Assembly (NCBI GenBank): GCA_963576725.1
Contig: OY755247.1
Span: 16,494,526-16,558,525, forward strand
Length of the DNA: 64,000 nt
Reading direction: 5' to 3'
Source: Azorinus chamasolen
Lineage: Eukaryota > Mollusca > Bivalvia > Cardiida > Solecurtidae
Shown: positions 1-11,466 of the stretch, one piece after another
Layout: every line of letters begins with the position of its first letter
Position numbering within the stretch: the stretch's first letter is position 1
The notes under the pieces: generated by a model
Told to the model about the DNA's origin: nothing
Database searches by the model: none
The model's input: only the letters and a program-made list of their open reading frames with translations
Position numbers and translations under genes: made by a program

Positions 1-319
1 GCCTGTCGCGAAATGCTCGCAAGAAGCCTTGCGTTGCTCTGGCATGCTGTGGTAAATAATCAAGCAAATGCATAAGACATCGCGAGTAAGTTAGAAGTCA
101 CGCAAAGCTAATATGGGTAAACATAAGCTGATGATTACAGTCGAGATGCTATATATTTTCTATTGCATTGAAAAACACAACACCCATAACAGTAATATTC
201 TTCATAAAACATGCATGAGGCTCAATTCCTCTGCTGTAATTTCTTACAAGAAATGTGTTGTTCACATACATGTATATTGCAATATAATAGAAAAACTTAC
301 TTTCCTACAACAGTTTACA

Positions 320-2172
320 TTCTCATTGATATTCATGATTTTGAAATAATATTCATTATCTACATATTTATATACATGAACATCAATATCGCTGTTTCAG
401 TCAGTATCAAGCTTTATACTGGTTAACTAAAATAATCTCAGATAAAAAGAACAGCTCATTCAAGTGTGTTTATTTTACATCTCATTAATATTCATAACTA
501 TGCATTAATATTCAAGAACCCAAAGTAATGACCCTCTGCTCTTGTCAATTTTTGTTCAATATCTGGTATTTTACGTAAAATAAATAATAGAAAAGATAGT
601 ACACTCGAAACAATGCTAAATATAGGGCTTATGTTAAATTGCTTATTCATTTACGCACGTTATATGCAAATTAGCTTAAAAATACATGTTTTAGAAATAT
701 TACATGAACCAAAGATGTTTTCCTTTATTTTTTTGTTGATATTAAAACATTTAAATCTGAATTCAATAACTATTTGTATATTATTAGGCGTCTCAGACTA
801 AAAACAAACTCGTCAAACTAAAAACGCATTTTTTACTTCCCCATTAATATTCATAAGAATGCATTATAAGAATGCATTATATGTATTAATAGAATTACAT
901 ATCGTATTCAAGCTATATGTTTCTGCTTTACGTTGGTTCTTGTTTTGTCCTTCTATTGTCTCTAAAAGCAAAGTTATGAAGCATTTTCTTAATCAAGATA
1001 GTTTCGAAATTTACCTCGGGTTACCATGGAAACCGTTTAATAAAACATAGCTGGGGCACAATTATTTTGGGGGAATGCTCAAAAAGTGTTCTGATGACCC
1101 CAACGAACAATTAAAACCTGAATTCAATAATTTTTGTGCATTAATATGCCTCTAAGACTAAACAAAAAACTCATTTTCTAAAAAAGCGGATTTTTATACT
1201 TCCTCATTAATATTCATAAGCAATCATATATGAATATTATTAAAATTATATATCATAATCAAGATATATGTCTCTGCTTTACTTTGGTTTTGGTTTTGTC
1301 CTTCTATTGCCTCTAAAAGCAAAGTTATTATGCATTTTCTGAACCAATGATGTTTCGAAATTTACCTCCTCGCGTTACCATGGAAACCGTTCAATAAAAC
1401 ATAGATGGGACAAAATTACTTTGGGGGAATGCTCAAAATGTGTTCTGATGACCCCAACAAACAATTTAAACCTGAATTCAATAATTTGTGTGCATTAATA
1501 AGCCTATCAGACTAAACAACAAGCTCCATTTTCTAAAAAACGCATTTCTATACATTCTCATGAATATTCATAAGAACGTATTTATGAATATTAATTAAGT
1601 CATATACCATATTCAAGCTATATGTCTCTGCTTTACTTTGGTACTTGTTTTGTCCTTCTATTACCTCTAAAAGCAAAGTTATTACGCATTTTCTGAACCA
1701 AGGATGTTTCGGAATTTACCTCGGGTTACCATGGAAACCGTTTAATAAAACATAGATGGGACAAAATTATTTGGGGAAATACTCAAAATGTGTTCTGAGG
1801 ACTCCAACGAACAACTTAAACCTAAATTCAATAATTTCTGTGCATTAATAAGCCCCTCAGACTAAACAACAAACTCCTTTTTTCTAAAAAAATCACATTT
1901 TTTACTTCCTCATTAATATTCATAAGAATGCATTTATGAATATTAATAAAATCATATATCATATTCAAGCTATATGTCTCTGCTTTACTTTAGTACTTGT
2001 TTTGTCCTTCTATTGCTTCTAAAAACAAAGTTATGGCGCATTTTCTGAACCAAGGTAGTTTCGAAAATTACCTCGGGTTACCATGGAAACCGTTAAATAA
2101 AACATAGCTGGGACAAACTTATTTTTGGGGGCATGCTCAAAATGTGTTCTAAGGACCCCAACGAACAATTTG
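320..2172. repeat. Tandem repeat, unit about 355 bp
   Basis: The phrase CATTAATATTCATAAG recurs at 842, 1205, 1559 and 1911 (spacings 363, 354, 352). It is followed each time by the same order of motifs: a CTCTGCTTTACTTTGGT block, TTACCATGGAAACCGTTTAATAAAACATAG, GGGGAATGCTCAAAATGTGTTC and CAGACTAAACAACAAACTC. A partial unit fills about 700-841, and weaker echoes of the first phrase sit near 326 and 481. The array is AT-rich, with no sustained reading frame; short open frames inside it are chance. Unit identity looks high but not perfect, so it is a moderately old local amplification. Confidence 0.8.
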
Positions 2173-2265
2173 GTACCCATGAAAAAAAGTCTAGGGGGGG
2201 ATGTTACGGTAACCACTACTAGGACCCAGCCTATAACAGTTCCCATCATATAGACAACATTTGGC

Positions 2266-2340
2266 AACGTCGCAAACTGAGTAGACCATGACCAGTCACG
2301 TCCTTTAGGAGCTGTCTAATCAGTGTCTGCTCTTTAATCT
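2266..2340. mobile_element. Degenerate family A hairpin remnant
   Basis: The segment has the order of a family A hairpin (ACTGAGTAGACC..., CTTTAGGAGCTGTCTAATCAG, TGTCTGCTCTTTAATC) with many mismatches and no recognisable outer ends. It lies between the 355-bp array and the giant inverted repeat. Confidence 0.45.
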
Positions 2341-3503
2341 GGTTCAGAAGTTTCTATCACATTCAAAAATGTCCTTGTCAATGTAGAAGCCCTCTGATCT
2401 GTGTCTACCCTGTAAATGTGTGAAAAGGTCCTTATATGAGGGAAATTATTACATGTATTAGTGATTGCCCTACTTTTCCATCTAATCAACGAGCCGTATT
2501 CTTGACATTTTTCAGACTCAAATCCTCATAGATTTTATAAAATCGATTCTAACTTTCGAAGACAAAACTTCCAGTGCGCATGTGCAACAAAACTCCGCCC
2601 ACTACTAGACAAAACGAGTTGCTATGTTATGACGTTATTGACACGCGAACGAGTGTACACACAAGTGCAAGTGTTCACGTGTGTAGACCGTGGAGAAGAA
2701 GACTATGAAAACAACTGAGAGGCAGAATTATAGATCTAGTAGTTGGGCTACCGTGGACTAAAAAGATAAAATAAATCGAGAAACATCCCACATATTGAAG
2801 CAGGATTGTTGAAAAAGGACTAATGTAAATAAGCAAATAAATCAGGAAATAAGAAAAAACCTGTATTTGAAACCGTAATCCCTTCCCTGTAATCTTTTAA
2901 ATTAAAGCCTTCACCTGTTTATTCTTATTTCAATAATAAATCTGCCCATAATGAATATTTAATATTAATAAGCTGTATTATATGGGGTTTCGGTAGCAGT
3001 GAAGATTTAAATCTGTGCAAACCGAGTAGACCCTGATCAGACAGCATAGGAGCTTCTGATCTGGGTCTTCTCGGCTTGCAAAGTGGTCCACAGACGTCAC
3101 TTACTATAAGGTAAAGGGTTATCAGTCTGCTAGCTCGGTGCCAGATAGCAGGTCAAAAGACACATTGTTGTCAGCCAGTATTATTTGGACTCCAGAAAAA
3201 TTATGTAAAAAATGTTTTACACACAGATGGGGAATATTTGATTACGCGACAAAGCCAAATAAGGCAATGTTTACAAGAAAAAGGCGCGAAACCAGTTTCA
3301 CTGTGTAGGATTTTCAAAACATAAACACGTGAGCAAATTAACAAAGACGACGTTTGTTTGATTGGTGGGTTTTCTGAGTGTTTTGCATAAACGGATGTTG
3401 GTTTGGATGGACCATAATCACGTGACTATATATAAGTTTGTCATTGCTCGGTGGGCGGGGCTTATAAACTCGGCCTGTTGAAAAGTAGGGCAATCACTAA
3501 ATC

Positions 3504-3613
3504 GGTTAGAGCTTATAAACTGCAGTCTTCGAAAATAAGACGGCCTAAAACGCTTCGCTTCGCTCGCGTTATCGGCCGTCTTATTTTCGACGACAGCAGT
3601 TTATAAGCTCTAA
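3504..3613. repeat. Palindrome in core of the 2.4-kb composite
   Basis: GGTTAGAGCTTATAAACTGC at the left pairs with GCAGTTTATAAGCTCTAACC at the right, and AAAATAAGACGGC pairs with GCCGTCTTATTTT. The loop region is rich in CGCTTCGCTT and CGAGCG. The same palindrome recurs at 3699-3810. Confidence 0.8.
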
Positions 3614-3698
3614 CCTATACTTAGTCATGAAGAAAAGGATTAAGTACTCACGCGAAAATCACACGTTGCAGGAACTACTCTGCTGAATCACTATGTAT

Positions 3699-3810
3699 AG
3701 GTTAGAGCTTATAAACTGCAGTCTTCGAAAATAAGACGGCTGATAACGCGAGCGAAGCGAAGCGTTTTAGGCCGTCTTATTTTCGAAGACTGCAGTTTAT
3801 AAGCTCTAAC
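3699..3810. repeat. Second copy of the core palindrome
   Basis: It has the same sequence as 3504-3613 in the opposite order, abutting the left end of the second 1-kb arm at 3815. The arms are better preserved here (CTGCAGTCTTCGAAAATAAG on both sides). Confidence 0.8.
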
Positions 3811-4924
3811 CGATTTAGTGATTGCCCTACTTTTCTACAGGCTGAGTTTATAAGCCCCGCCCACTGAGCAATGACAAACTTGTATATAGTCACGTGATTA
3901 TGGTCTACCTAAAAGCACTCGTTTATGCAAAATACTCAGAAACCCCAGCAATCAAACAAACGTCGTCTTTGTTAAAATTCTCACGTGTTTATGTTTTGGA
4001 AATCCTACAGAGTGAAATTGGTTTCGCGCCTTTTTCTTGTAAACTTGCCTTATTTGGCTGTGTCACGTAATCAAATATTCCCCATCTGTGTGTAAAACAT
4101 GTTTTACACAATTTTCTGTAGTCCAAATAATATTGGCTGACAGCAATCTGTACGTATCCCCCGAACTGTGAAAAAAAATTATTGTGAAAGAAGGACGCAA
4201 AATCGCAATGGACATTTAAATGATAACCCTTTCCATTATAGTAAGCCAAGAAGATCGACCCAGATCAACCAGCTTCTACGCTGTCTGATCAGGGTCTACT
4301 CGGTTTGCACAAACTTAAATCTTCACCTCTACCGAAACACCATATATAAAATACAGCTTATTAATATTAAACATTCATTATGGGCAGAATATTGAAATAA
4401 GAATAAACAGGCAAAGGCTTAAAAAATTACGGGTTTGATTGTTTACGTTTTGTTGAACGGATTATTTCCTGATTTATTTGCTTATTTACATTAGTCCTTT
4501 TTTCAATAATCCTGCTTCAACAGGTGGGATGTTTCGTGATTTATTTGTCCATTTTAGTCCACGACAGCCCAATTACTAGATCTATAATTCTGCCTCTCAG
4601 TTGTTTACATAGTCTTCCTCCCCACGTTTTACACACGCGTGTCGATAACGTCATAAACATAGCAACTCGTTTTTTCTAGTCGTGGGCGGAGCTTTGTTGC
4701 ACATGCGCACTGGAAGGTTTGTCTTCGAAAGTTAGAGTCGATTTTATCAAATTTATGAGCATTAGAGACTGAAAAATATCAAGAATGCGGCTCGTTGATT
4801 GGATGGAAAAGTAGGGCAATCACTAAGTTTCGAATGACGCAGCTTGAATGAAACCTAGTAACGCGTGTTCAACTGCATTGTATTGTACAATATGCAGTCT
4901 AAATCAAACCATCCAAATGAAGTA

Positions 4925-5050
4925 ATGTTAACCATTTAACTGGTAGAGATGCATTTTCACGCGCTCGCGAACAGAGTAGGACCCGGATGAGACAGCTCTT
5001 GATCAGAGTCTACGCTGTCTGCTTATCGGCAGACATAATAGTGTACATTT
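4925..5050. mobile_element. Degenerate family A element
   Basis: TTAACCATTTAACTGG at the left is a decayed TTAACCCTTTCCC end. Next come ACGCGCTCGCGAACAGAGTAGG, GATGAGACAGCTC and GATCAGAGTCTACGCTGTC, the order of a family A stem. The right terminus is not identifiable. Confidence 0.45.
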
Positions 5051-5128
5051 AAATCAGAGCGCTGGTATATCGTGGTCCTGATCTTATCAGTCTGTGTAAA
5101 TTTTGGGATAGAATAAATTACAGTTTAT

Positions 5129-5377
5129 TTAACCCTTTCCCTCATATAAACGTGTTTTCACGCATTTGCAAACAGAGAAGACCCAGATCAGACGGCTCCT
5201 AGAGGAGCCGTCTGATCCGGGTCTGCTCTGTTTGCTAATAGAATTTGAAAGATCTGTTTCTTTGCTTTCTAAAATGTCTACAATGGTCCACCTTTCATAT
5301 TTATTTATAACTATTTTTTAATGAATATTCAGTAGGTATTGAAATTTGGCCTAAATACAGAACAGGGAAAGGATTAA
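5129..5377. mobile_element. Family A TTAA hairpin element (249 bp)
   Basis: The element runs from TTAACCCTTTCCCTC to CAGGGAAAGGATTAA, with TTAA at both ends. A 68-bp near-perfect inverted repeat (5168-5235) starts GCAAACAGAG and ends CTCTGTTTGC, with apex CTCCTAGAGGAG. The right flank carries AATGAATATTCAGTAGGTATTG, shared with the copies at 22571, 48150 and 55140. It has no coding capacity. By its TTAA flanks and CCCTTT ends it belongs with piggyBac-type non-autonomous elements (inference). Confidence 0.85.
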
Positions 5378-5590
5378 AGATAACATACACTGTAAACCCA
5401 GACTTGACATACGTCTGCAAGCAGCTTTTGTGACCGAGTCTGTCCCTCCCTTATCGGCCTTGCGAGACACAAACGTGCTTGCATACGACGTGGACAACCA
5501 TCTTTATGAAACTTCACTAGCGAAATCAAGCTGTGATACAGTAAAACGTCTTTCAACCGCACCTTTATATCATTGCAGGCAAATGGCTGC

Positions 5591-5819
5591 TTAACGCTTT
5601 CCTTAATAAATACGCATTTCTACGCCTCTGTATTAGTCACTTCTTGAAACCATTGTGATAAATAGAGCATTTGCTCCAAAGGAGCAAATGCTCTATTCAT
5701 CACGATGGTTTCAAAACTTCACAATTCTAAAATTTTCCTTGTCTCTAGAAAATGCTCCTTTTCGGTAGATTTATTCCAATAGGTTGGGTCTGAAAATAGC
5801 CTATGAGGGAATGGGTTAA
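5591..5819. mobile_element. Family B TTAA hairpin element (229 bp)
   Basis: It begins TTAACGCTTTCC and ends GAGGGAATGGGTTAA. The stem at 5644-5714 starts TTGAAACCATTGTGATAAAT and pairs with the matching ATCACGATGGTTTCAA arm; the apex is GCTCCAAAGGAGC. The right flank has the family signature CCTTTTCGGTAGATTTATTC and GAAAATAGCCTATGAGG. Confidence 0.85.
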
Positions 5820-5898
5820 TGCAGAGTGCATTTCACACAGAAAGATCCTTTGGGAGTTTTCTGCATGACTTCCACCCAGCATTAAGCTGCCACCTACC
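5817..5898. mobile_element. Family E hairpin remnant
   Basis: TTAATGCAGAGTGC... AGAAAGATCC / GGGAGTTTTCTGCATGACTT ... CAGCATTAAGCTGCC forms an imperfect family E stem. It begins at the final TTAA of the preceding B element. Confidence 0.5.
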
Positions 5899-5911
5899 TT
5901 CACACTTTACC

Positions 5912-6153
5912 CCGTGAATATTCATGTCAGAAATAATGATGTCATCGTCAATATTAATTAGATATTTTTTTCTATAATTTATAAATATAACTCTAACACG
6001 GAATGTTTTAGAATCTATAGAATCATAATTTTTATCATTTCATAAGCTTACAGTGCAGACGCTGATCTGACAGCTACTACAGAAGCCATCTTATCTGGGT
6101 CTGCTCTGTTTAAAAATGCGTAGAAAGGCGTATATATTTATGGAATAAAGAGT
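5912..6153. mobile_element. Degenerate family A element
   Basis: CCCGTGAATATTCATGTCAG, AATGATGTCATC, then AGTGCAGACGCTGATCTGAC, ATCTGGGTCTGCTCTGTTT and a decayed end GGAATAAAGAGTTAA match the family A order. The hairpin apex has lost symmetry. Confidence 0.6.
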
Positions 6154-6323
6154 TAAGGGCAATATCGTTGGCACCAATGTTAACGTCCAGAGTAGAGGGG
6201 CTGTGCCGTTTGAGGTATACGGACATATCAATTTTAATTATATTTAGTTTGCCTATATCCATCTCAAATGAAAATAATAAGGATAAGCAAAGCAAAAGAT
6301 ACGACCTCATCATTTGGTTTTGA

Positions 6324-6574
6324 TTAACCCTTTCCCTTGTGTAAGCGCATATTGACGCATCTGCAACTAGAGTAGACCCAGATCAGCCGGCTCCTATAGG
6401 AGCCGTCGGATCAGGGTCTGCTCTGTTTGCTTATGGTGCACTATAGATCTGATTGTATACAGCTTCTTCCTGAACCAAAATGGCATGTGTTCATAAGCCA
6501 TTATAAAAAATACCCTTATTAATATTCATGACGTCATTATTTCATATATGAATATTCATCAGGGAAAGGGTTAC
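6324..6574. mobile_element. Family A TTAA hairpin element (251 bp)
   Basis: TTAACCCTTTCCCTTG at the left and GGGAAAGGGTTAC at the right (last TTAA mutated). The stem at 6363-6430 has apex GGCTCCTATAGGAGCC. One arm carries GTAGACCCAGATC and the other, read toward the apex, GCAGACCCTGATC: the two recurrent stem mismatches of this family. Confidence 0.88.
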
Positions 6575-6822
6575 ATGTAACAAACCATATACGTCTAGTT
6601 GTTTAAGATTTCAAATAACTTCAATTTAGTTATTGAATAAGTCCTTTCAACATGTTCATGATTTTCATAAAGATTGATTAATCACACATGTGGTCTAAGT
6701 AGATACTTACATGTATTACAGTTAGTTGAACTTCGATATCTCGAACTTCAAGGGACCATACAAATTAGTTCGAAATAACTGATGTTCGAGTTATCCGAAT
6801 TCTGATCTGGAGAATTTATTAA

Positions 6823-9481
6823 TAGTGTAGCAAATAGCCCCAGGTTTGGAACACCCAACCGGTCTATGAAATATAACAAGCAATGGTATATATCAAAATG
6901 CTGGTCAGGATCTGTAGTATATGAAAATGAAATTCATTTTGACTGACGTAATCGGCAACAGTTAACCGGATAACCGTTTCAGCACTAGTGCAGACTGATC
7001 TGGAGCAACTTTCCGCATATGCAATAAGACACATAGTTCCGATGCTGGCGTGTCACATATAGCACAATATACTGTATCAGATAAGAACAAGCTTCGATTG
7101 CAACATCAAACTTGTAAAGTGTCAAAACCAGCAAAACATTAGTGACTCATTGAGTATTTGTTTTGCTCTGATTTGAATCAGGAGTATGATTTAAACATTT
7201 TCTACTGTCATGGAAACTGATTAACATACTTTCACAATGATGAATATGATATGTGACGCATTACGTGGAAAGGGGCCTTTGGACATAAGCGGACAGTGTA
7301 GTTCAAGATAAGCCTGCGCATCCGCAATCTGATCTGAGAGCTGCACTGTCCGTTATTCTGTGAAATTGGGTCTTATTGACATATCATTGGACAACGAAGC
7401 TCTCACGTCAGACTGCACACATGCGAAAGCTGATCTTGAGCTATGTTGTTTGTGCACCTAAGGCCAAGTTTCGCATGACAACATCGTATACACAACATCA
7501 GGAACACTTTAATGTTGTTTTCTTCACACCGCACTCCACAGATGACCAGAAGGCGGATATGTAAGGCGTCGTCAATCATTTTGAATGCGGTGAGTTCTCT
7601 GTCAAAGTCTTCACCTGACAGTGTATTAGAAACTGTGGCTGCTGCATATAAACCTGTATCTGTCAATAGCTGCTTACGACCAGTATCATCATAGAGCTGA
7701 CATATTCCTGCGAACACGGACACGAGTGCATGCATACCCACTTCAATGGTATAACACCTTGTAACTCATCCTTTCTGCACCAAACGATTTCCAATGTCTT
7801 TACTAGAAGGCTTATGCCGAACACAATCGGTACATATTACTGCCCCAGACAATTCATAACTTCCTTCCTTGACGCGGAAGAGTGTGGTGTACACAGTTCT
7901 GTAGTCTGTAGAAATGACCATAATGATGGGGTTGTATGCTATACTTGAAGTCTTGATAAAATCTTCCTGCATGCAAGTACTTGGGTGTCTACTAATATGT
8001 AGAATATTTCATTGGTGTTATTGACTTTGCAGCGGACAGTGTAGCTGTAAGGTCAGACTGCCCAGATGCACATACTGGTCTGGAGCTACATTGTCTGCAT
8101 TTGGCATGTAACAAATGTCGTCTGTGGCGGCAAAAGGGTTAATTCATTCAGGGCATTCCATTAGTCATTCAAAACATTAATCATCAAGAACAAAATACAT
8201 GTAGCTAGTGTATACATATTCAAAGTTAAAAATAACTATTAAAATAACTAATGGTAGGTCTAGTAGATCTATCAATATGATTTAGTAATTATCCACGGCT
8301 AGAGATGGATAATTGATATCTATTTTTCAGTAAATATATCCTGAAAGTGGGAGAGTAGCAATACCCCCATCCCCGAAAATTGCAGACTCGGTTTTATTGA
8401 GTCTGTTTATAGACACTAATGATGACGATTAACCTCTATCCTGCCACAGACATCATTTGTCGGTTGTCATATGCCAAAAGTGTAGCACCAGATCAGTCTG
8501 CACATCTGCGCATATTGAACTAAGAGCTAAACTGTCGTTAGTATGTAAAAGCTAGTCGCATTGACTATAAACCAATGGACAGTGTAGCTCTTCGATCTTA
8601 CTGTTGGTTGCTGTATATAGGAATATATCTACAAGCTGTATCAGTTATAACTGTTAAAAGGAAAGCAAAACAGCATTTATCTAACTTCTTTAAAAAGGAA
8701 ACTTTTCATACCCACCTGTTGGTCATTTTCTCTGAAGAATCTGTCCCTTTCTTGTTCTTACTTGCGATTTATTCACCAGATTACATTGAAGCAAACTACA
8801 CAAATATTGGCTAAATCATATACAAGGGGAGTAACTTTGCATTTCTTACAAACATATAACTTACTTCATAGCGAAACAAATTATTTTGGTTAAATTCAGG
8901 GTTTTTTTCATTGGAAATTGTCAGGAAATTAGCAGGCACCATCAGTTTCACTTATTCTGATAAAAGTCACACCACAGACATGTGATCCGCAATCTTGGAC
9001 ATCACCATGGCAACCAGATATATTTGAGGAAAAATGCTAAACATTCAAAATTAATACCTTATAATACGTGTTCGTATACAATAAAAACTTGTTAAATGAC
9101 CATATTTTAAATAATTTGACCATTGACCTTGAACTTGACCTTGAAATTGACCTTAACCTGTACTTTAATGAACAGTTGCTAGTAAATAACTTGAAGGAGG
9201 TTTGTTTACGCTTAAAACAAAACAAATTTGGTTTACATATATGCAAATATACCGGAGTAATGCAGGCATTGGATAAATTTTATTGTTTTTGCAATTTTGG
9301 TGGCCATCTTGGACGCCATCTTGGATTTCTGTCGACTCCAACCACTTTGGCACTAACGAACATCGTTTTCATAGTCTACAGACCCTGACCAACATTTAGA
9401 TATATGACACATCTTGTTATATTTCAAAGACCGGCTGACCCCCCTAAATATGCAAGGTACGAAACCTTGTTTGCTACACTA
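6823..9481. mobile_element. 2.66-kb TIR element inserted in a family C element
   Basis: The ends are TAGTGTAGCAAA and TTTGCTACACTA. Imperfect terminal repeats extend about 110 bp inward: ACCGGTCTATGAAATATAACAAG on the left matches the reverse complement of CTTGTTATATTTCAAAGACCGG on the right, and GGTCAGGATCTGTAG pairs likewise. TAA flanks both sides, and an uninterrupted paralogue exists (see the host element). A 3-bp TAA duplication fits the TWA rule of PIF/Harbinger-type elements, but no transposase can be recognised, so the superfamily is open. The interior holds small hairpins near 7296-7365, 8038-8100 and 8480-8540, and a 112-codon minus frame at 7403-7741. Confidence 0.72.
7403..7741 (-). 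CDS. Unrecognised 112-codon ORF inside the 2.66-kb element
   Basis: The open frame on the minus strand reads about 70 residues of balanced, protein-like composition (LYDDTGRKQLLTDTG, NTLSGEDFDRELTAFKMIDD) and then becomes cysteine-rich and less convincing. A possible splice acceptor (TGTTCGCAG) lies just inside its start at 7708-7716, so the true coding part may be an exon without its own ATG. I do not recognise the family. It may be a decayed piece of a transposon protein or a captured host exon. It could also be chance, though the composition is unlike the surrounding AT-rich noise. Confidence 0.25.
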   Translation of the reverse strand: MGMHALVSVFAGICQLYDDTGRKQLLTDTGLYAAATVSNTLSGEDFDRELTAFKMIDDALHIRLLVICGVRCEENNIKVFLMLCIRCCHAKLGLRCTNNIAQDQLSHVCSLT

Positions 9482-9835
9482 TAATTTCACAGCTTAATAC
9501 AGGTCTAAAGTAATGCTGAAAGCTCCTGTAGGATCTTTCAACATTACTTTAGACATGCATTAAGCCTAACATGTGTTTCTAGATATGCGCAGTGATACAT
9601 TTTAGTGCAATTCTGTATTGTAAATCTTTGGAAGGACCGAACTTTTAGTTCGAGTTATCCCGAAGTTCGAGTTATCCGAGTTCGAGATATCGAAGTTCAA
9701 CTGTAATAATACACACAATTATACACATATTCATATCCATTTCCGTAAAACAACCAAGCCAATGAAATATTTCACATGTACCTTAATGGTTGGCTAAGGC
9801 GACTCCAAGATGTGTTAACAAAGGATGCATGTGAT

Positions 9836-9915
9836 AGCTTAATGCAGCGCAAAAGTTATACAGAAAACTCCTATAGGAGCCTTCTGTATCACTACTGTCC
9901 TGCATTAAGCTACCA
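9836..9915. mobile_element. Family E hairpin
   Basis: AGCTTAATGCAGCGC and CCTGCATTAAGCTACC form the stem base, TACAGAAAACTCC and AGGAGCCTTCTGTA the upper stem, apex CTCCTATAGGAG. No outer ends are resolved. Confidence 0.65.
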
Positions 9916-9959
9916 ACCGTTGTAAAAGTTCAGAATTAGACGTCTTTTGAATGGTCGTA

Positions 9960-10210
9960 TTAACCCTTTCCCTGATGAATATTCATATTGGAAATAATGA
10001 CGTCATAAAAATTGATAAGAATATTATTTATATAATGGCTTATGAACACGTGACATTTTGGCTCAGGAAGAAGCTGTAGAACCAGATCTATATTACACCA
10101 TAAGCAAACAGAGCAGACCCTGATCAGAAGGCTCCTATAGGAGCCGTCTGATCTGGGTCTACTCTGTTTGCAGATGCGTCAAAATGCGCTTACATAAGGG
10201 AAAGGGTTAA
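9960..10210. mobile_element. Family A TTAA hairpin element (251 bp)
   Basis: TTAACCCTTTCCC to GGGAAAGGGTTAA, with perfect outer ends. The stem is at 10104-10171 with apex GGCTCCTATAGGAGCC. It is in the opposite orientation to the copy at 6324: here the GCAGACCCTGATC arm comes first. The left flank has GAATATTCATATTGG and AATGACGTCAT; the loop-proximal flank has TTTTGGCTCAGGAAG and CAGATCTATATTACACCATAA. Confidence 0.9.
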
Positions 10211-10393
10211 CGAGACTTCACTGTAGTAAAATGGTATTTGTCATAATTATCAAATCTACGAAATACATGTAATGGAAGGGAGGCAACTGGGGCACAAATC
10301 CGATTTCTATGGTGCTGCCACAATAAAACGTTTATACATAGTAAGGCCCCTTTAAAATTTACTAAGAGTTATGACGAATAATTCAAGCATGTT

Positions 10394-10500
10394 AGGAACG
10401 TGTCTGCTTTAGCTTAGTGCAGGATGGCAAGTGTGCAGAAAACTCCCTCTGGGGATCTAATGAGGGCCTGCACTGTTGGATTATTATCAAAGATCATGCT
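10394..10500. mobile_element. Family E remnant
   Basis: AGCTTAGTGCAGGATGG, GTGCAGAAAACTCCCTCTGGGGATC and GCCTGCAC keep the order of a family E stem, with the apex and right arm eroded. Confidence 0.35.
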
Positions 10501-10722
10501 GTCAAAGGAAATTTGCATAAACATATCTTAAATACTAATAGATTATTCAAAGTGTATATATTCGGACGATGTTCATCAAATCTTCGTATTACACAGATAT
10601 CAGTTTGGTTGGTTGGTTGGTTGTGCTGATTAAAATCCGTTTCTGCTAACTATGGACTAATTTGACGCCCAAGAGATAAGGGATATGTCAAAGAGTTACA
10701 GATAAAGGTACGTACCCAAATA

Positions 10723-11032
10723 CAGTCAAACTTCGATATCTCGAACTCGGATAACTCGAACTTAATAACAAAACGTTCAGTCCTTCCAAAACTTACAATA
10801 CACAATTGCTCTTAAATGTATCACTTCAGATATCTAGAAACACATGTGACAGCTTAATACAGGTCTAAAGTAATGCTGAAAGCTCCTGTAGGAGCTTTCA
10901 GCATTACTTTAGACCTGTATTGAGCTGTGGCCTTGAGAAGTTGTTCAGATTAAATATCGGATGACTCGAACTTCTGTTATCTCGAACTAATTTGTATTGT
11001 CCCTTGAAGTTCGAGTTATCGAAGTTCAGCTG
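10723..11032. mobile_element. Family C TA-flanked hairpin element (310 bp)
   Basis: TA precedes CAGTCAAACTTCGATATCTC and TA follows GTTATCGAAGTTCAGCTG, which are inverted. The central stem at 10849-10928 runs from ACAGCTTAATACAGGTCTAA to its complement, with apex AGCTCCTGTAGGAGCT. Direct copies of GGATAACTCGAAC lie in both flanks. Confidence 0.85.
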
Positions 11033-11047
11033 TACTAATATCGTAAT

Positions 11048-11147
11048 TTCTCCACCAAACCTTATACTGTGATCTACTCTTTAAAATCGTCTCGAAGGAA
11101 CGAGACCATTCAAATGAGTGGTCACAGTATAGGGCTTGGTGGATATA
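11048..11147. mobile_element. Family G hairpin
   Basis: CTCCACCAAACCTTATACTG on the left pairs imperfectly with CACAGTATAGGGCTTGGTGG on the right; the centre has ATCGTCTCGAAGGAACGAGAC. It sits about 320 bp upstream of the B-box gene start. Confidence 0.65.
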
Positions 11148-11466
11148 TAAATTAGTTATTGTTTAATATATTCAAATTTACGCACCATATCTGGACCTCT
11201 GGATACAGATATCAGTTTGGACTTCGGTATTTTTATCATATGATTACCAGTCACATTATCCGTGTACATACACTTTGTGTACACTCCCATTGCGAAATTG
11301 ATGTTTTCATTGAAAGTGACAAGTTTTGTAGGAGTTTACTAGAGCCAATACCGAACTTAAAAAAAAGCTGTGACGCTGTTTAAAAAAGTTCCATGTCGAT
11401 ATGTTCATTTGAAGCAAACTGGGAATGAAAATCAAACCAATTTGAAGTTTTTGGAAATAATCTGAA

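Larger units (their letters stand above)
2458..4826. mobile_element. 2.4-kb inverted-repeat composite element
   Basis: Two copies of one roughly 1-kb element lie head to head (2458-3500 and 3815-4826). Each copy starts TTAGTGATTGCCCTACTTTTC and ends with the reverse complement GAAAAGTAGGGCAATCACTAA, so each looks like a TIR element. Between them is a 314-bp core holding two palindromes (3504-3613, 3699-3810) separated by about 85 bp. Both kb-scale arms carry the same buried family A-like hairpin (about 2940-3090 in one arm, 4240-4400 in the other), so that insertion predates the inverted duplication. No transposase frame is visible. This could be a foldback element or two independent insertions followed by conversion. 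Confidence 0.75.
6725..9703. mobile_element. Family C pogo-like element, split by a 2.66-kb insertion
   Basis: The left part (6725-6822) starts GTTGAACTTCGATATCTCGA after TA. The right part (9485-9703) holds the AGCTTAATACAGGTC stem and ends GATATCGAAGTTCAACTG before TA. Joined, the two parts match the uninterrupted family C copy at 28234-28554 across the junction (GAGAATTTATTAATTTCACAGC against GACAATTTCTCAATTTCATAGC). The ends and the TA target resemble pogo/Tc1-type elements. Confidence 0.8.

Noticed and set aside
3989..4249. 86-codon minus frame in the giant inverted repeat
   Set aside because: Not preserved in the homologous left arm.
10104..10171. Rho-independent-type terminators (all hairpin stems)
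   Set aside because: The hairpins lie in animal DNA, are not followed by T runs and belong to TTAA-flanked mobile elements.
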